64,000 bases of DNA from Halichoerus grypus (lineage: Eukaryota > Chordata > Mammalia > Carnivora > Phocidae). Both the position numbers and the translations under genes were made by a program. How positions within the stretch are numbered: the first letter of the stretch is position 1; every line of letters starts with the position of its first letter. Positions 34,502-46,469 of the stretch are shown in pieces. Under the pieces are notes generated by a model that did not search any database, had not been told where the DNA came from, and worked only from the letters and a program-made list of their open reading frames with translations. The DNA is taken from assembly GCF_964656455.1 (NCBI RefSeq), contig NC_135724.1, forward strand, positions 7,493,466-7,557,465. Reading direction: 5' to 3'.

Positions 34502-36256
34502 AAAATAGGTTTTAAAGATATACTCTGTAAACTGTGGCTGGAGGGAGGCATTATGGGGTCGTTCCCTTTTTTATTTTCCACATTTTGAGTTGTTTGAATT
34601 TCTCACAGAGTGAATACATTTTTCATACTATACATATATACTTTCCGCATTCAGAATTTTCACAGGTTGAGAAATTCCTGATTTGTTCTTCTATGTAAAG
34701 CAACCTCTTTTAACGTCTCTCGGCGCAGGTGAACTACATACATCTTTTGCCTACGTCGTGATGCCATGCACTAATACATGCTCATAAAAGGTTCATGAAA
34801 TAAAATAATCAAGACGTAAGCAAGCAATATTCGTCTTTCAGCACCAGGAACACAGAGAGAGGCCTGGCCCTCAATGTCTTGTCATTGCTACACAGCTGAA
34901 TTCTGGGGTAAAAGAGGGAAGGAGAAACAACGGACTGGGAGTCTCGGAGGTGGCCCTCGCCGACCTCGGGGTCCTCTGGAAGGCGGGCCTCTAATCGCCT
35001 AGTGGGTACTGTTGGGTTTCAGACCAGCCGCCGGTGCACACCTGGGACTTCCTGCCTGCCTCGGCTGCAGTCCTCGGGCTGCCTTGTCCTTATCACCCCC
35101 AGGGCGGTGTGTGGGGCCCAGCGACCCTGATGCTAAACCAGGATCACAGCCCTGCTTGCTGCCGTGCCTAGGGAAGGGCGGCCACATCTGGAGGGCCACG
35201 AAGCACAATCAAATGTCACACTGCCGCCGCACCGTGCTGGTTGCCACTCAGCAGCCTGCTCTGCCTCGTGGGGGGCTAGTTTCCTAGACACGGGCTCTGC
35301 CGGCCGAGGCTCCTCAGCCTGATGGCTTTTTTACTCACAACTTGGGCTCAAAACTAAGCGAAAGCTGATTCGGAAATGATGTCAAGAGAAAAAGCAATGC
35401 TGAGTTTGCTTCCCGGTGAGTCTGAGATCAAGAGCTGTCGCCTCCCTTCCCTGGGAATGGGAGGGCCACACCGGGTGACTCCATCAGTAGAGCCCAGATA
35501 GCACCCCTGTGGGAAAATCAGCCTGGAATGGCTCTGGAAAGTTCCTTGGCTCCCACATCACTAAGTCAATCTGCTGCCTCATCCAGGACAAACCCACGAT
35601 GAGTAACTCGAGTCCCCGGTGGGGTTTGGGTATAAAAAACCAGAAACCACCCTAAGAGCCTAGGGGTCTTGAGAAAGAGGTATAATTAATTCTTTACCAG
35701 TGGACTTGTACAGTATCCGCAGGTCCTCCTTATCCAGCCTTCCATGGCAAGGCCCCACCGCCTTGCCTTTACCTTCAACCATGTCTTCAGGACCCAGCCC
35801 GTGTCTGCATCTGTCCAGGTGGTAGTTTAAGGCTTTTAAATCTGAGCTCACAGACCAGCCTAACGTTGAGTTTGGGTACAGGGGACTGAGGGTGGTGGTG
35901 AGGACACTCTGAAACACTGAATCGGGGTGCAGGTCTGGGGATGCCACTGACCAAGTCAGGGAGACTGTGCAGGATGAATGAAATTTTTTCTCTCCTACCT
36001 CATTACTACAGTCCTTGCTAAGGTTCATATGCGACCAAGAAGGATAGAAAATACTTATTATACCATTTTTATTTGTTTGCATTCCCGTGAACTTCAGAGT
36101 ACAGGATGCGACAACGTCGAAGCAGGGAGGGTCTGCATTCTGACACTCTCCCCTCCACCAGCCTTCACTTTCTGTTCCTATTTCCAGTTTACTCTATCAA
36201 CTCCATCTTCACCAGAGACTTCCTGTCTTCTCAGTCCTTCCCCGGGTAAAAACAGA
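34502..36256. other. No gene or named repeat seen
   Basis: Mixed-composition DNA. A GC-richer patch lies at 34,900-35,300. A 140-codon minus frame (35,660-36,082) has no recognisable domain. Confidence 0.35.
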
Positions 36257-36272
36257 TAGATTTTATATTCTT

Positions 36273-36454
36273 TTTTTTTATTAAGATTTTATTTATTTAT
36301 TGAGAGAGAGAGAGTACAAGCAGGGAGAGTGGAAGAGGGAGAAGCAGGCTCCCCGCGGAGCAGGGAGCCTGATGTGGGGCTCGATCCCAGGACCCTGGGA
36401 TCATGACCTGAGCCGAAGGCAGACGCTTAACTGACTGAGCCACCCAGGTGCCCC
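36273..36454 (-). mobile_element. CAN-SINE with perfect 16-bp target duplication
   Basis: Minus-strand copy flanked by TAGATTTTATATTCTT at 36,257-36,272 and 36,455-36,470, without mismatch. This suggests a young insertion. Confidence 0.97.
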
Positions 36455-36998
36455 TAGATTTTATATTCTTGAATGAAACTTATTTGTATGAAAACTTTCC
36501 CTTTGCCTCTAAGGTGTAAAATTATAAGCAAATACTATAAAGGAAAGGTTATCCCTGATACTGTCTTCGGCTTAAGACTGGTTCAAAAGGTAAATCCATG
36601 TGTGTCTTAATCCGAAGAAATATCTAGAGAGAAAATTGGTGCTTTACTTGTGAGACCTCTCCTAACCACAGGATGCTGGAGCCCCCAGTCTGGGGAAACC
36701 TACATCAGAGCACCATGTCTGTGGATGGGGACTCTGTGCCCCAGTGTCCAGACTAAGCAACTATTTTCTTTCTTCTTTCCCATTGCTCCATTAATTTATA
36801 TTCGTTCCCTCCTCAATCTTGGAAATCCCAAGACTTCCAGGCACTAGAAACACAAGCATCACTGTTGTCTCTTGCTGGCTTCCTTCAAGCCCCGTGATTA
36901 AGATCAGGCTCCAGGTAAAACACAGCCCTGACCCAGGGTTCAGAAGTAGGAGGAGAAAGGGGGAAGTGCTGGGTTCCTGATCCTCCCAGCATAGCGAG

Positions 36999-37379
36999 TG
37001 TCTTGGTCTGCTTAGGCTGTCCTCGTATTATAGACTGGGGGTGCTTAAACAACTAACATCTATTTTTTCACCATTCTGGGGGCTAGAAGTCCCAGATCAA
37101 GGTGCAGGTTGGTTTCTGGGGAGGGCTCTCTTCCTGGCTTGGGGATGGCTCCTTCTCCCTGTGTCCTCACATGGCCTTTCCTCTCCAGAAGAGAGTAAGC
37201 TCTGTGTCTCCACCTCTTCTTATAAGGACACAGATCCTACCAGATTAGGGCCCCACCCTTATGACCTTGTTTAACCTTCCTTACCTCCTTAAAGGCCCTC
37301 TCCAAATATAGTCACACTGGGGGTTAGGGCTGCAACATATGAATTTGGGAGGAGGTGGGACACAATTCAGTCCATAACA
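36999..37379 (-). mobile_element. MaLR (MLT1-like) LTR, complete
   Basis: The plus strand runs TGTCTTGGTCTGCTTAGGCT ... TTCTTATAAGGACACAGATC ... GACACAATTCAGTCC-ATAACA, a full-length MaLR LTR in reverse. The adjoining 5 bases are GCGAG (left) and GTGAG (right), a likely 5-bp target duplication with one change. Confidence 0.9.
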
Positions 37380-38214
37380 GTGAGTGAACTGGTAAGGTTG
37401 CAAGGATTCGAGAGTCAAACACTAAACCTTTACCTTTAATACATGACGGCTGCCGGATGAGGATGATGTGGAGAGCAGTGGGCATGACGGGTGTGGTAAA
37501 ACTTTACAGCCATTAGATGAGCAAGAAAACTAAGAGAGAAAAAAATATGGCTTTGATCTAAGTATATGAGATTAACACCAGTATTAATTGTAATCATTTA
37601 CTTACAATTTGCAAGCAATTTGAAACTGAAGGGTATAAAGTGTCCTTACCCCGTCAAACCATGCTACGAACCCTACTCTTCATTTTACCCTTACATCCAC
37701 AACATCACTTGATGGACTGAATGAACTATTGAAAAAATTAATTGCTTGGAAGAAGGAAGTGTTAGCAAAAGAAGCTGGAAAAAATGAGATGGAGAGTCTA
37801 ATGGGGTAGGGTTCATCTAAGCACTACATAATGGAGGAGAGACTATGGCCAATGAAGTCTTATAGCTAATGCACTCATCCATTCATCCCATAATTATTGA
37901 CTGGTTGTCTGTTGGTGCTTGATGAATCAGACAGATGAAATCAAGTTGGCATTTTAGCACGATGATGGGCTGCCCCATGGACGAAGGATGGGAAGGGGTG
38001 AGGTTGGAAGCAGAGGCCACTGCAATGACCCTGGTCAAAAATAACAGAAGCCTGAGCAACCTGATGACTTAGAAGGAAATAGGAAAATTCAAGGGACAGG
38101 TATTTGGGAGGTAGAATTTCAAGAAACACTTCTTAAGATCAAGGTTATAATAATGGTAGTTAAAACTAATGAGTATTTACTATATGTCTTTACACTCTTC
38201 ATCTAAGGGGAGTT

Positions 38215-38345
38215 AGAACTAACGCAGTTAGAAGTGTGCATTCAGACCTTAGCTCCCCCTCACTAGCTCTGTGACCTTGAAAAGTTTTTAACCTCTCTGC
38301 ACCTCAGTTTCCTTGAGAGTTTAATAAGGATTAAATGAATTCATA
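38215..38345 (+). mobile_element. MIR-like ancient SINE
   Basis: CTAGCTCTGTGACCTTGAAA, CCTCTCTGCACCTCAGTTTC and AATAAGGATTAAATGAATTC form a clear MIR core. Confidence 0.82.
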
Positions 38346-38349
38346 TATG

Positions 38350-39590
38350 ACCCTGTCCTCATGCACTGTGGTGTCTAGTCATCTAGTACAATCTTTCTCT
38401 GACCTTAAGATCAACTAATGCACCTTCTCAGGAAGCAGATATGTTAGACCATCGATACTCCATTACACTGTAACTGGCCACTTTTAATCTATGTTTCCCC
38501 CAGGGCATAGGCCAGATCCTGGCACATCCTAAGAAATTAATTGTGACACGGCGCCAGATCCTTTAAATGACTTCTCTAACCACACCTAGACCCCTTCCAT
38601 CACTTAGGGGAGCACTTCTCATGTATTCCTAACAACCTCTTGGGATGAGGGAATTTAGAATATTACTACATAGACATTAGTTTAACTTTTTAAAGATTAT
38701 TTAATTACGTTGGTAGTATTTGCTTAGTATTTATACTTTGTATAGTATTTTAGCAGCAGGGTTCACCTCTCAATAATTTTCCAGTGTTAGTAAGAAAATT
38801 GCTCCCAGCCTCAGCCCTACTGTCGGTATTCCATTTCTAAACAGGTCAGGAGACTCGGAAAATTCTGGAAGTCTGGGATGCCCTTTGCCCTGCAAAAGTC
38901 CCATCGGAGCCTTGCTACTCCACTGATACTCACAAGCATCCTCTTGCACAGTTAATAAATGGGGATGTTTCAGGTATTTCCCCTGGAGATTAATGATATA
39001 AAGCATAATTAATAACATTTTAAATTTGATTTTTAGTATATTTTGAATGATCACAAAACTAAATTTGTCCTATTAATTTTTACTGAATTTAACGACATTG
39101 AGTAAGTTGCTTTGGGTTATTTCCTCACTGGGACTTTCCACATTTTCCTAATAAATGGGCGCCTTTCTGAGCCTGGGCTGGAACCCCTGTCTCACACGGA
39201 CTTAGCAGTGAAATCTACCAGTGGTTTTTCACTAATAGCTTTTGTTACTTTTAGAGAAAACTGGTTTTCTTCACAATTTGTTAACTGCAATTTTCTCCAG
39301 TGACTAAAAGTCCCGAAAAAAGTAAAGAATATGAAAATGATTACATAACCAAGACCAAAGGCTAAACTAAAGAATTAATATAGGTTTAAGTTAGGTAAAC
39401 ATTAACTAAGTAGGGTAGGCATCTGCAGTAGAGATATTTAAGGGATGAAGTCATCCAGGATAAAGGAATTATAAATGTAGATCACCAGAAACAAAGTAAA
39501 ATTAAGATTCAAATACAGATCAGTATTGTAATAATGAAGCTTACAGCATTATCAGACAGAATCTAGCAACACATTGAAAGAATAATACAA
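38350..39590. other. No gene or named repeat seen
   Basis: AT-rich DNA with short open frames only. Confidence 0.35.
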
Positions 39591-39604
39591 TCTTAAGTAA
39601 ATTT

Positions 39605-40195
39605 CATAGCTAAAAAAAAAATCTGATAAATTGGGACTTCATCAAAATTAAAAACTTGCTCTGTGAAAATACTGTCAAGAGAATGAAAAGACAAGGCACA
39701 AAACTTGAAGAAAATGTTTGCAAATCACATATGCAAAGACATAGATAATGAACCCTCAAAACGCAACAGCAAGAATATAACTCAGAAATGAGCAGAAACT
39801 GAGACAGTTCACCAGAGAGGTTATGCGGGTAGTAATAAGTACATTTAAAAATGCACGCGTCACCAGCCACTAGGGAAATGCTAGTTAAAAGCACAATGAG
39901 GCGCCTCCACCCGTCTGTTGGAATGGGGGGGGGGGGGACGCTGGCGAGGATGAGGAGCAACTGGAATGCTCCCACATCACCAGGGACAACGCCAAATGAC
40001 GCGGCTACTCTGGAAAACCATTTGATACTTCTTAGAAAGTTAATCATACTCTTGAGATATGACCCAGCAATTCCACGTTTGGGTACTTGCCCAAGAGAAA
40101 AGAGAGCAGATGCCCATCCAACAACATGCACACACATGTTCGTAGCAGGTCTATCTGCAATAGCCAAACCTGAGGAATCGTTTACACAAGAATCT
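39605..40195 (+). mobile_element. L1 ORF2 3'-part remnant
   Basis: The text follows L1 ORF2 near its C-terminus: GACTTCATCAAAATTAAAAA, CACATATGCAAAGACATAGA, CACTAGGGAAATGCTAGTTA, ATATGACCCAGCAATTCCAC and CTATCTGCAATAGCC. Stops and indels break the frame. A 13-G run (39,925-39,937) interrupts it. The 185-codon minus-strand frame (39,610-40,167) is the antisense of this fragment. Confidence 0.85.
39925..39937 (+). repeat. Poly-G tract (13 G)
   Basis: Uninterrupted run of 13 G inside the L1 remnant; length may be affected by sequencing error. Confidence 0.9.
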
Positions 40196-40308
40196 TCACC
40201 TCGGGCTCTGTTCTAAGGCACCCGGTTTTCCAGGTGATGAGGATGAATACACAAACAACTGAGAGAATGAAAGCTAAAAACTATAAATAGAGGAATAAAA
40301 AATAAAGA

Positions 40309-40472
40309 GGGGCGCCTGGGTGGCTCAGTCGGTTGAGCGTCTGCCTTCGGCTCAGGTCGTGATCCCGGGGTCCTGGGACCGAGCTCAGCGGGGAGCCTGC
40401 TTCTCCCTCTGCCCTTCCCTGTGCTCTCTCTCCCTCTCAAATAAACAAATAAAATCTTTTAAAAATCTTTTT
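40309..40472 (+). mobile_element. CAN-SINE, plus strand, internal deletion
   Basis: Starts GGGGCGCCTGGGTGGCTCAG. The bases between GGGACCGAG and CTCAGCGGGG are missing relative to other copies. Flanking duplication AAAAAATAAAGA / AAAAAATGAAGA (one mismatch). The AAAATCTTTT tail is duplicated. Confidence 0.94.
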
Positions 40473-40639
40473 AAAAAATGAAGATAGAACTGCAAAGAAG
40501 TTACAAATAACAGAATATTGTCAAAGTCGTATTTATGCTGCCTCTTAGACATAAATTATTTTTTAAGCCGGGAACAAGTAAAGATGTTTTAAAGGGATGA
40601 AAACATAAGCACAGGATTATTTTAAATAAGTGGCTTTTC

Positions 40640-41385
40640 TAGAATCCCCTCTGGAGAATAGCTTGGCAGTTCTTTTCAAAAATAAACATGTTCGGACCAT
40701 GCAACCCCAAATGGAGGTCTTATCCCCAAGAAATGAAGACATTGTCACATGGGGACTTGCACATGAGTGTGCATAGCTGCTTTATTCATCATAGGCCAAA
40801 CTGGAGACCACCCGAATGTTGTGCAATCAGGTGCATGATCACACACACACACTGGTACACCCACACCACGGAAAACCACTGAGGCATAAAAAAGGAATGA
40901 GCATTCCCTGGATGAATCTCCAGGGAATAATACTGGGTGAACAAGCCAATTCGAAAAGGTTACTTACTCCATGATTCCACGTGTGTAACATTCTAGAAAT
41001 TACAGAATTCCGGAAATAGAGAGCAGATTAGCTGTTGTCAGGGGCTAGGGGCGGGAGAGAGGACGGTGTGGCGATCAAGGGGTAGCAGGATGGAGCCCGT
41101 GGCGACCACACCGTGTAGTATCACGGTTGTGGTGGTGCTTATGCAAGGCCACACTGCGCGGTGTGGTAAGACTGCATGGAGATACACACAACAAGTAAGT
41201 GCGTATCTGGTGGTGAACTCGGGATAAGTCTATGGGTTGTACCAACAGCAGTGTCTTGGGGTAGATACTGCACTATTGTTCCATAAAATGTTAGCATCGG
41301 GGACAGGTGCACAGGACCTCCCCGGACATTTCTTCGCAACTTCCAGTGAAGCTTTATTTCAAATTAAAAAGTTATAAAAATTTTT
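40640..41385 (+). mobile_element. Old L1 3'-end fragment
   Basis: From GAATAGCTTGGCAGTTCTTT through AGCTGCTTTATTCATCATAG, GGTTACTTACTCCATGATTC and GCTAGGGGCGGGAGAGAGGA to TTTCAAATTAAAAAGTT. This is the end of ORF2 followed by the 3' UTR of an old L1 subfamily. No intact frame. It may be continuous with 39,605-40,195, with the young SINE at 40,309 lying between. Confidence 0.85.
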
Positions 41386-42030
41386 CAAATTAAGTAAAAG
41401 GCCTTTCTGAACATTATCATTAATCATTTTAAGCACACCTTTAAGTGTTCTACAGACACGATTCCCTTAGGTCTTCCTTTTTCTATTAATTCAAATTTTG
41501 TGCACACAGAATTCGAGAAGGTGACACTGCTACAGGAAGAAGGACATTCACAGACATTTTAATGAAGTTTACAAAACTGACAAATATCTTACATATTTTA
41601 ATGCCACATATTTTTTCAGACAACGAATGATATTTACAGCTGCAATGGTAATGAGATGACTCTTCACTCAAATTATTTTGTTCGTAGAAGAGACATTGGC
41701 AGTGGGCAAGCAATCCACAGCCAGTAAACGAATGGCTTCCAGACAGTAGGTGATAAAAGCAGCATTTCGTATGGTTTGTGGCCTTACTTAGTAAAATGAT
41801 GTTGGGGCAAGTTTACCATTAAGAAAGGAAAAGAAAACAATTCTACAGCTGAGAAAGGTAGCTCCCCCGAACCCGTGCACAGTCCTGCTGGTGCCGAGAG
41901 AGCAAGTACGAGGTCCAGCCAGGACCACACCAACGTGAGGGCTCAGAATTCAGCTGCTTTTTAAGAGAAACCTGCCTTTTTATATGAAATGTCCCAATTT
42001 TTAGTTTAGCAACCATTTCAAACATTTTTT

Positions 42031-42199
42031 TTTTTTTTTTTTTATTTATTCATGAGAGACAGAGAGAGAGAGAGAGGCAGAGGGAGAAGCAGGCTCCCCG
42101 CTGAGCAGGGAGCCCGATGCGGGACTCGATCCCAGGACCCTGGGATCATGACCTGAGCCGAAGGCAGACGTTTAACCATCTGAGCCACCCAGGCGCCCC
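42031..42199 (-). mobile_element. CAN-SINE, minus strand (left member of stacked pair)
   Basis: Shorter SINE subtype (TTATTTATTCATGAGAGACA body) with head GAGCCACCCAGGCGCCCC. Preceded by CATTTCAAACATTTTT and followed by CATTTCAAACATTTTT: the first and second of three copies of this target sequence. Confidence 0.95.
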
Positions 42200-42217
42200 C
42201 ATTTCAAACATTTTTTT

Positions 42218-42387
42218 AAAGACTTTATTTATTTGACAGAGAGACAGCGAGAGAGGGAACACAAGCAGGGGGAGTGGGAGGGGGAGAAGCAGCTCCCCGC
42301 GGAGCAGGGAGCCCGATGCTGGGCTCGATCCCAGGATCACACCAAGCTGAAGGCAGACGCTTAACGACTGAGCCCCCCAGGCACCCC
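42218..42387 (-). mobile_element. CAN-SINE, minus strand (right member of stacked pair)
   Basis: A different subtype (TATTTGACAGAGAGACAGCG body, GGAACACAAGCAGGGGGAGT) with a partly damaged head (GAGCCCCCCAGGCACCCC). The same CATTTCAAACATTTTT lies on both sides; its right copy (about 42,387-42,402) is the third repeat. Confidence 0.95.
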
Positions 42388-42407
42388 ATTTCAAACATTT
42401 TTAAAAC

Positions 42408-42829
42408 CGTGGGCTGCCTTAACAAATTACCACAAGCTGGGTAGCTAGAACAACGGAAACTTTTCCGCTCACACCTCTGGAGGCAAGGAGTCCAAAATCA
42501 AGGTGTCAGCAGGGCTGGCTCCTTCTGGAGGCTCTGAGGGAGAATCTGTTGTTAGCTGCCTTTCTTCTGGCTTCTGGGGTTCTTGGTATTCCTTGGGTTA
42601 TAGACTCATCATTCCAATCTCTGCTTCTCTATCACATCTCATTTCCAAATTTCCCTCTTACTTCTATAAGGACATGAGTCATTGGATTAGGGCTCACCTT
42701 AATCCAGGAGGACCTGATTTAACTTGATTGTATCTGCAAAGACCCTACTTCTAAATCAGGTCACATTCACAGGTATAGGGAGTAAAGACTTGAACATATT
42801 CTTTTGGGAAACACAATAAACCCATGACA
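42408..42829 (-). mobile_element. MaLR (MLT1-like) LTR
   Basis: Plus strand GTGGGCTGCCTTAACAAATT-ACCACAAGCTGGGTAGCT through CTTCTATAAGGACATGAGTC to GGGAAACACAATAAACCCAT-GACA, a MaLR LTR in reverse. Its very left end was probably altered by the adjacent SINE insertions. Confidence 0.82.
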
Positions 42830-43119
42830 CAAGCAGAACAATCTGCAAGCCCAATACAGCACAGTCCACCAGTTTGTCTTATCTGTTTGCTGGTAAAATA
42901 AATTCTAGATGGTTTAAAATATTTGTAAAATAAAAAAGCATCAAGAAAATATTGAAGTGAGTGTTTGCACACTCAAGGCATAGAGAAAGACTTTATAAGC
43001 ATAACTCCAAGTGCAACATTTATGTAGAAAAAAAGACTGAAACAGTTGACAGATTTAACCACAAGAATAGAAATATCTCTCTACATAAAAAAAAAAAAAA
43101 AAAAAAAACCTAACATAGT

Positions 43120-43327
43120 GGGGCGCCTGGGTGGCTCAGTCAGTTAAGTGTCTGACTCTTGATTTCGGCTCAGGTCATGGTCTCAGGGTCTTGAGATAGA
43201 GCCCCGTGTCGGGCTCTGTGCTCAGCTGAGTCTGCTTAAGGTCTCTCTCTCTCCCTCTCTCTCTGCCCCCACCTCCCTCTCTCTCTCTCTTTCAGTAAAT
43301 AAATAAATAAATAAAATCTTTAAAAAA
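43120..43327 (+). mobile_element. CAN-SINE nested in L1
   Basis: Head GGGGCGCCTGGGTGGCTCAG, long CT-rich body, (AAAT)n AAAATCTTTAAA tail. Flanked by TAACATAGT on both sides (43,111-43,119 and about 43,329-43,337). Confidence 0.95.
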
Positions 43328-43445
43328 TTAACATAGTAAAAATACACATCAGGAATAACAATGTTATAGAAGACTGAAAACAGCCCATATAAACATGATT
43401 AGGATTTCATTTTATTGATTTATAACCCTCAAAAGAAAAAAAAAA

Positions 43446-43654
43446 TTTTTAAGATTTTATTTATTTATTTATTTATTTGACAGAGAGCGAGAGAGAGAGA
43501 CAGTGAGAGAGGGAACACAAGCAGGGGGAGTGGCAGAGGGAGAAGCAGGCTTCCTGCCGAGTAGGGAGCCCGATGTGGGGCTCGATCCCAGGACCCTGGA
43601 TCATGACCTGAGCCGAAGGCAGACACTTAATGACTGAGCCACCCAGGTGCCCCC
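43446..43654 (-). mobile_element. CAN-SINE nested in L1, opposite orientation
   Basis: Minus-strand copy with a longer (ATTT)n and head GAGCCACCCAGGTGCCCC. The flanks TCAAAAGAAAAA are repeated on each side. Confidence 0.94.
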
Positions 43655-44105
43655 TTCAAAAGAAAAATTTGCATAGGACCATAATAGAAAATTAACAAAA
43701 GGGGAAACACAAATGTTCCATAGATATATGAAAACCTTACTAGTGATCAACGCACTGTAAATACAAAGCAATGACAAAGCTTTTTCTCCCCATTAAATAA
43801 ATCAAAATTAAAATCCAACCAACAAACCAATGAATCCCCTCTGGTGACAAGAGGGGGTGGGGGTATGGGCACCATCTCACACCACCAGGAAAACTGTAAA
43901 TTCTCCAACCCTTCTGGAGTCAGTTTGCCATCTGGTAGCGAAAGCCTTAAAAATGTTCACCCTTTCTAATTAACAAAATTTTTCTTCTGGTAAATATACC
44001 CTCAATCAGTAAGTGAGGAAGACAAATGTTTGAACAAGGCTATTCATCACAGCAATCTTTAGAGCTGCAGAAACGTGGAAGCAGCCTAAGCATCGAATAG
44101 GTGGG

Positions 44106-44530
44106 ATTTCCTGGGAAATAGGGTCTGAGACAGAGCTTTCGGGTGGTTACTGGGGGCTGCTCACAGGAGCAAGTGGGGAAGGAAGGCTGGGAGCAGGACG
44201 AGTGGAAAGGGAGGGTGCATTGTGTTGCACTGGCCAGGAAGCCTCAGCCAGGATCCCAGGAGGTGCTCTCAGCGGGGATGGGCCTTCAGAATTGAACTGA
44301 ATTGAGACAAGGGTGGGGCTGAGACCTGTGTCCCCTTATTTATCAGTCACTGAGTGTGGCTGCCCCAGAAGGAGGTGTCATGTGGGCGAGACGCTCTCTG
44401 GCCGAGGAAGGGCAATCCCAGGAGCTCTCAGCAGGCAAAATCTCCCATCCGCCATGCTTTATCAGCACCTCCTGTGGTTGCCCGAAAGGTACATCTATTG
44501 CCAATTCAGAGGGTAAATCATACGTCTCTT
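44106..44530. other. Unclassified GC-richer segment
   Basis: G-rich stretch with overlapping short frames on both strands. It has the feel of an old repeat (GAGACAGAGCTTTCGGGTGG, GTCACTGAGTGTGGCTGCCC), but I cannot name it. Confidence 0.3.
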
Positions 44531-44534
44531 TCTT

Positions 44535-44790
44535 CCCCAGCATTACCGGGGTACAACTGACAGATAAATTTGCATATATTTAAGATGGTGCCACATGATG
44601 GTTTAATACGCCTACTGAGTATGAAATGATTACCACAACCAAGTGTGTGTGATAAGAACACTTAATATCTACTCTCTCAGCAAATTTCAAGTATCCAATA
44701 CAGTGGTATGAACTAAAGTCACTATGCTGTACATTAGGTCCCCAAAACTTATTCATCTTATAACTGAAAGTGGTGTCACATTTTTCGACA
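44535..44790. mobile_element. Old L1 fragment
   Basis: GGGGTACAACTGACAGATAA, GATGGTTTAATACGCC, TGATTACCACAACCAAG and CACTATGCTGTACATTAGGT match a well-known old L1 segment; orientation not decided. Confidence 0.6.
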
Positions 44791-44889
44791 TTCCTCAGTA
44801 AGATTAGGCTAAATTCATTTTCCCACAATCTGTATTAATTACTGTGGGAAAGGCTTACAGCAAAGTGTGCAGTGATTAAAAAGCAGTTA

Positions 44890-44990
44890 ATCAACAACTG
44901 TTTACTTATTGAGAACCTACTGTAAGCCAGATGCTATTCTAAGAATTAGAGCAGATAATAAGATAAGGAAGACAGTCACCTGAAGATGAC
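44890..44990. repeat. Unclassified ancient repeat module
   Basis: TATTGAGAACCTACTGTAAG-CCAGATGCTATTCTAAG is the 'increasing-age' phrase of a very old mammalian repeat (MIR/L2-era). Confidence 0.45.
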
Positions 44991-44994
44991 TTCA

Positions 44995-46465
44995 CTCTGG
45001 TGAGCAGGACAGGTTGTGCACATGATGACATTTTTGTTATTTTAAAATAAAAGGACATACACAAGGAGAAGCTTATATATAATAAACACACAGTCATGTC
45101 ATATTTATAATTTATATAAATATTGGAAAGGATAACCACTAAAATGCTGTCACCCCAGCTGGGGTGAGATTATAGATAATTTTTTTTTGAAATCTGTATT
45201 TTCATGGATTACTTTTGAAACAAATGAAGGAGAATGAAATAATGTTTTTAAAAAGGAGAAATATTTATGTTTTAACCGCCTTTTTTACACTGGAGGAAAC
45301 CACAGTCCTAGTACTTATTCCAACTATATCTCAAAATTGCAGTGCCACTAGAAATGTTGGAATTATTGGCCCATGAAGCTTTAGGCTCTGATCCTATTGC
45401 TCAGCTTTAATTCCTACACAGTCACTGCACGTGGACAGGCATCACTAGAAGCGCATCCCAGGGAACAGATAAATCTTTCTTCCAAAGAACAGAAGTCAAT
45501 TTGCTGAAATGACTGTGTATTTTCACTGGGTCCACAAAATGCCATGAGGTTACCTTCAGTGCTCGAGGCCTTTGATTTAGAGGCTGGTCTATGCCTACTT
45601 TCCTAAAGAGACAGGGAATGTTACTTCGGCAAGGATTATAGGAGTAAAGAATGTTGACTGTTAGGAGTACAAAAATCAATAAAAAAATAATAATACAAGA
45701 GAGTTAAGAGTACACAGTAAAGAAAACGCTATTAACAAAAAGTATCAAGACTAAAAGTATATGGTAAGTGGACCATCTTTGTTGGCCAATCGATTTTAAT
45801 GGATGATCTGACAGTCAAAGGTTGATTTTATTTCACTCTTTTGTCCCCAGAAGAGCAAATTAAACAGAAAATAGTGACAAAGGAAGAAGAGCAACGAAAG
45901 TAGCAGGTATTTCCCCGAGAACATTGTTTGCATATTCTGTTAAATTCACAGAATAATGCAATAAATATGTTTGACTTCAACCAAAACTCAGATGGATTAC
46001 TTGTATGGATGCAGACATTGGTGAAATACAGTGGAAAGTCACATAACTAAGGATAACTGGTTCACCTTCATGATCATGCAGAATCCCAATGCTTCATTAT
46101 TTCTAGAACCAAAGTTTGCCCGGGAAAATAATGTCCAATTTCCTTTCGCATTTGAAGTAAAATCCTAGTTATGTATATTAAGAAACTTCACAGACCTTCA
46201 TTTCCCTTTTAAAACACCTGGAAATAATTTTTATTACTATTTTCATGTTTCTGCATGTCTTGTGTGAATTTCTGCTTAATGGAATGAAACAAATCATTTA
46301 TTTCTCAAAGCATGTGAGATGACAAATTGTTATATAGAAGGAAAGACAAATACAAGTTTTGAAACCAAAGACAATTGGGTTTTGGAAGGCATTTGTATGA
46401 ATTAAAAAAAAAAAAAAAGACAATACAGGAAATTGTGACAAAATAAATAAGATCCCTCCAGTTCC
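44995..46465. other. No gene or named repeat seen
   Basis: AT-rich DNA with short frames only and no young insertions. Confidence 0.4.
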
Positions 46466-46469
46466 ATCC

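Larger units (their letters stand above)
42890..44105 (+). mobile_element. L1 ORF2 remnant split by two SINEs
   Basis: Three pieces (42,890-43,119; 43,338-43,430; 43,655-44,105) read in order as the C-terminal half of L1 ORF2. Examples are AGCATCAAGAAAATATTGAA, ATAGAAAATTAACAAAAGGG, ATGAAAACCTTACTAGTGAT and CTGGTAAATATACCCTCAAT. A plus-strand and a minus-strand CAN-SINE interrupt it. A 22-base A-run (43,087-43,108) lies next to the first break. Confidence 0.78.

Noticed and set aside
39610..40167. 185-codon minus-strand frame
   Set aside because: It is the antisense of an L1 ORF2 remnant.
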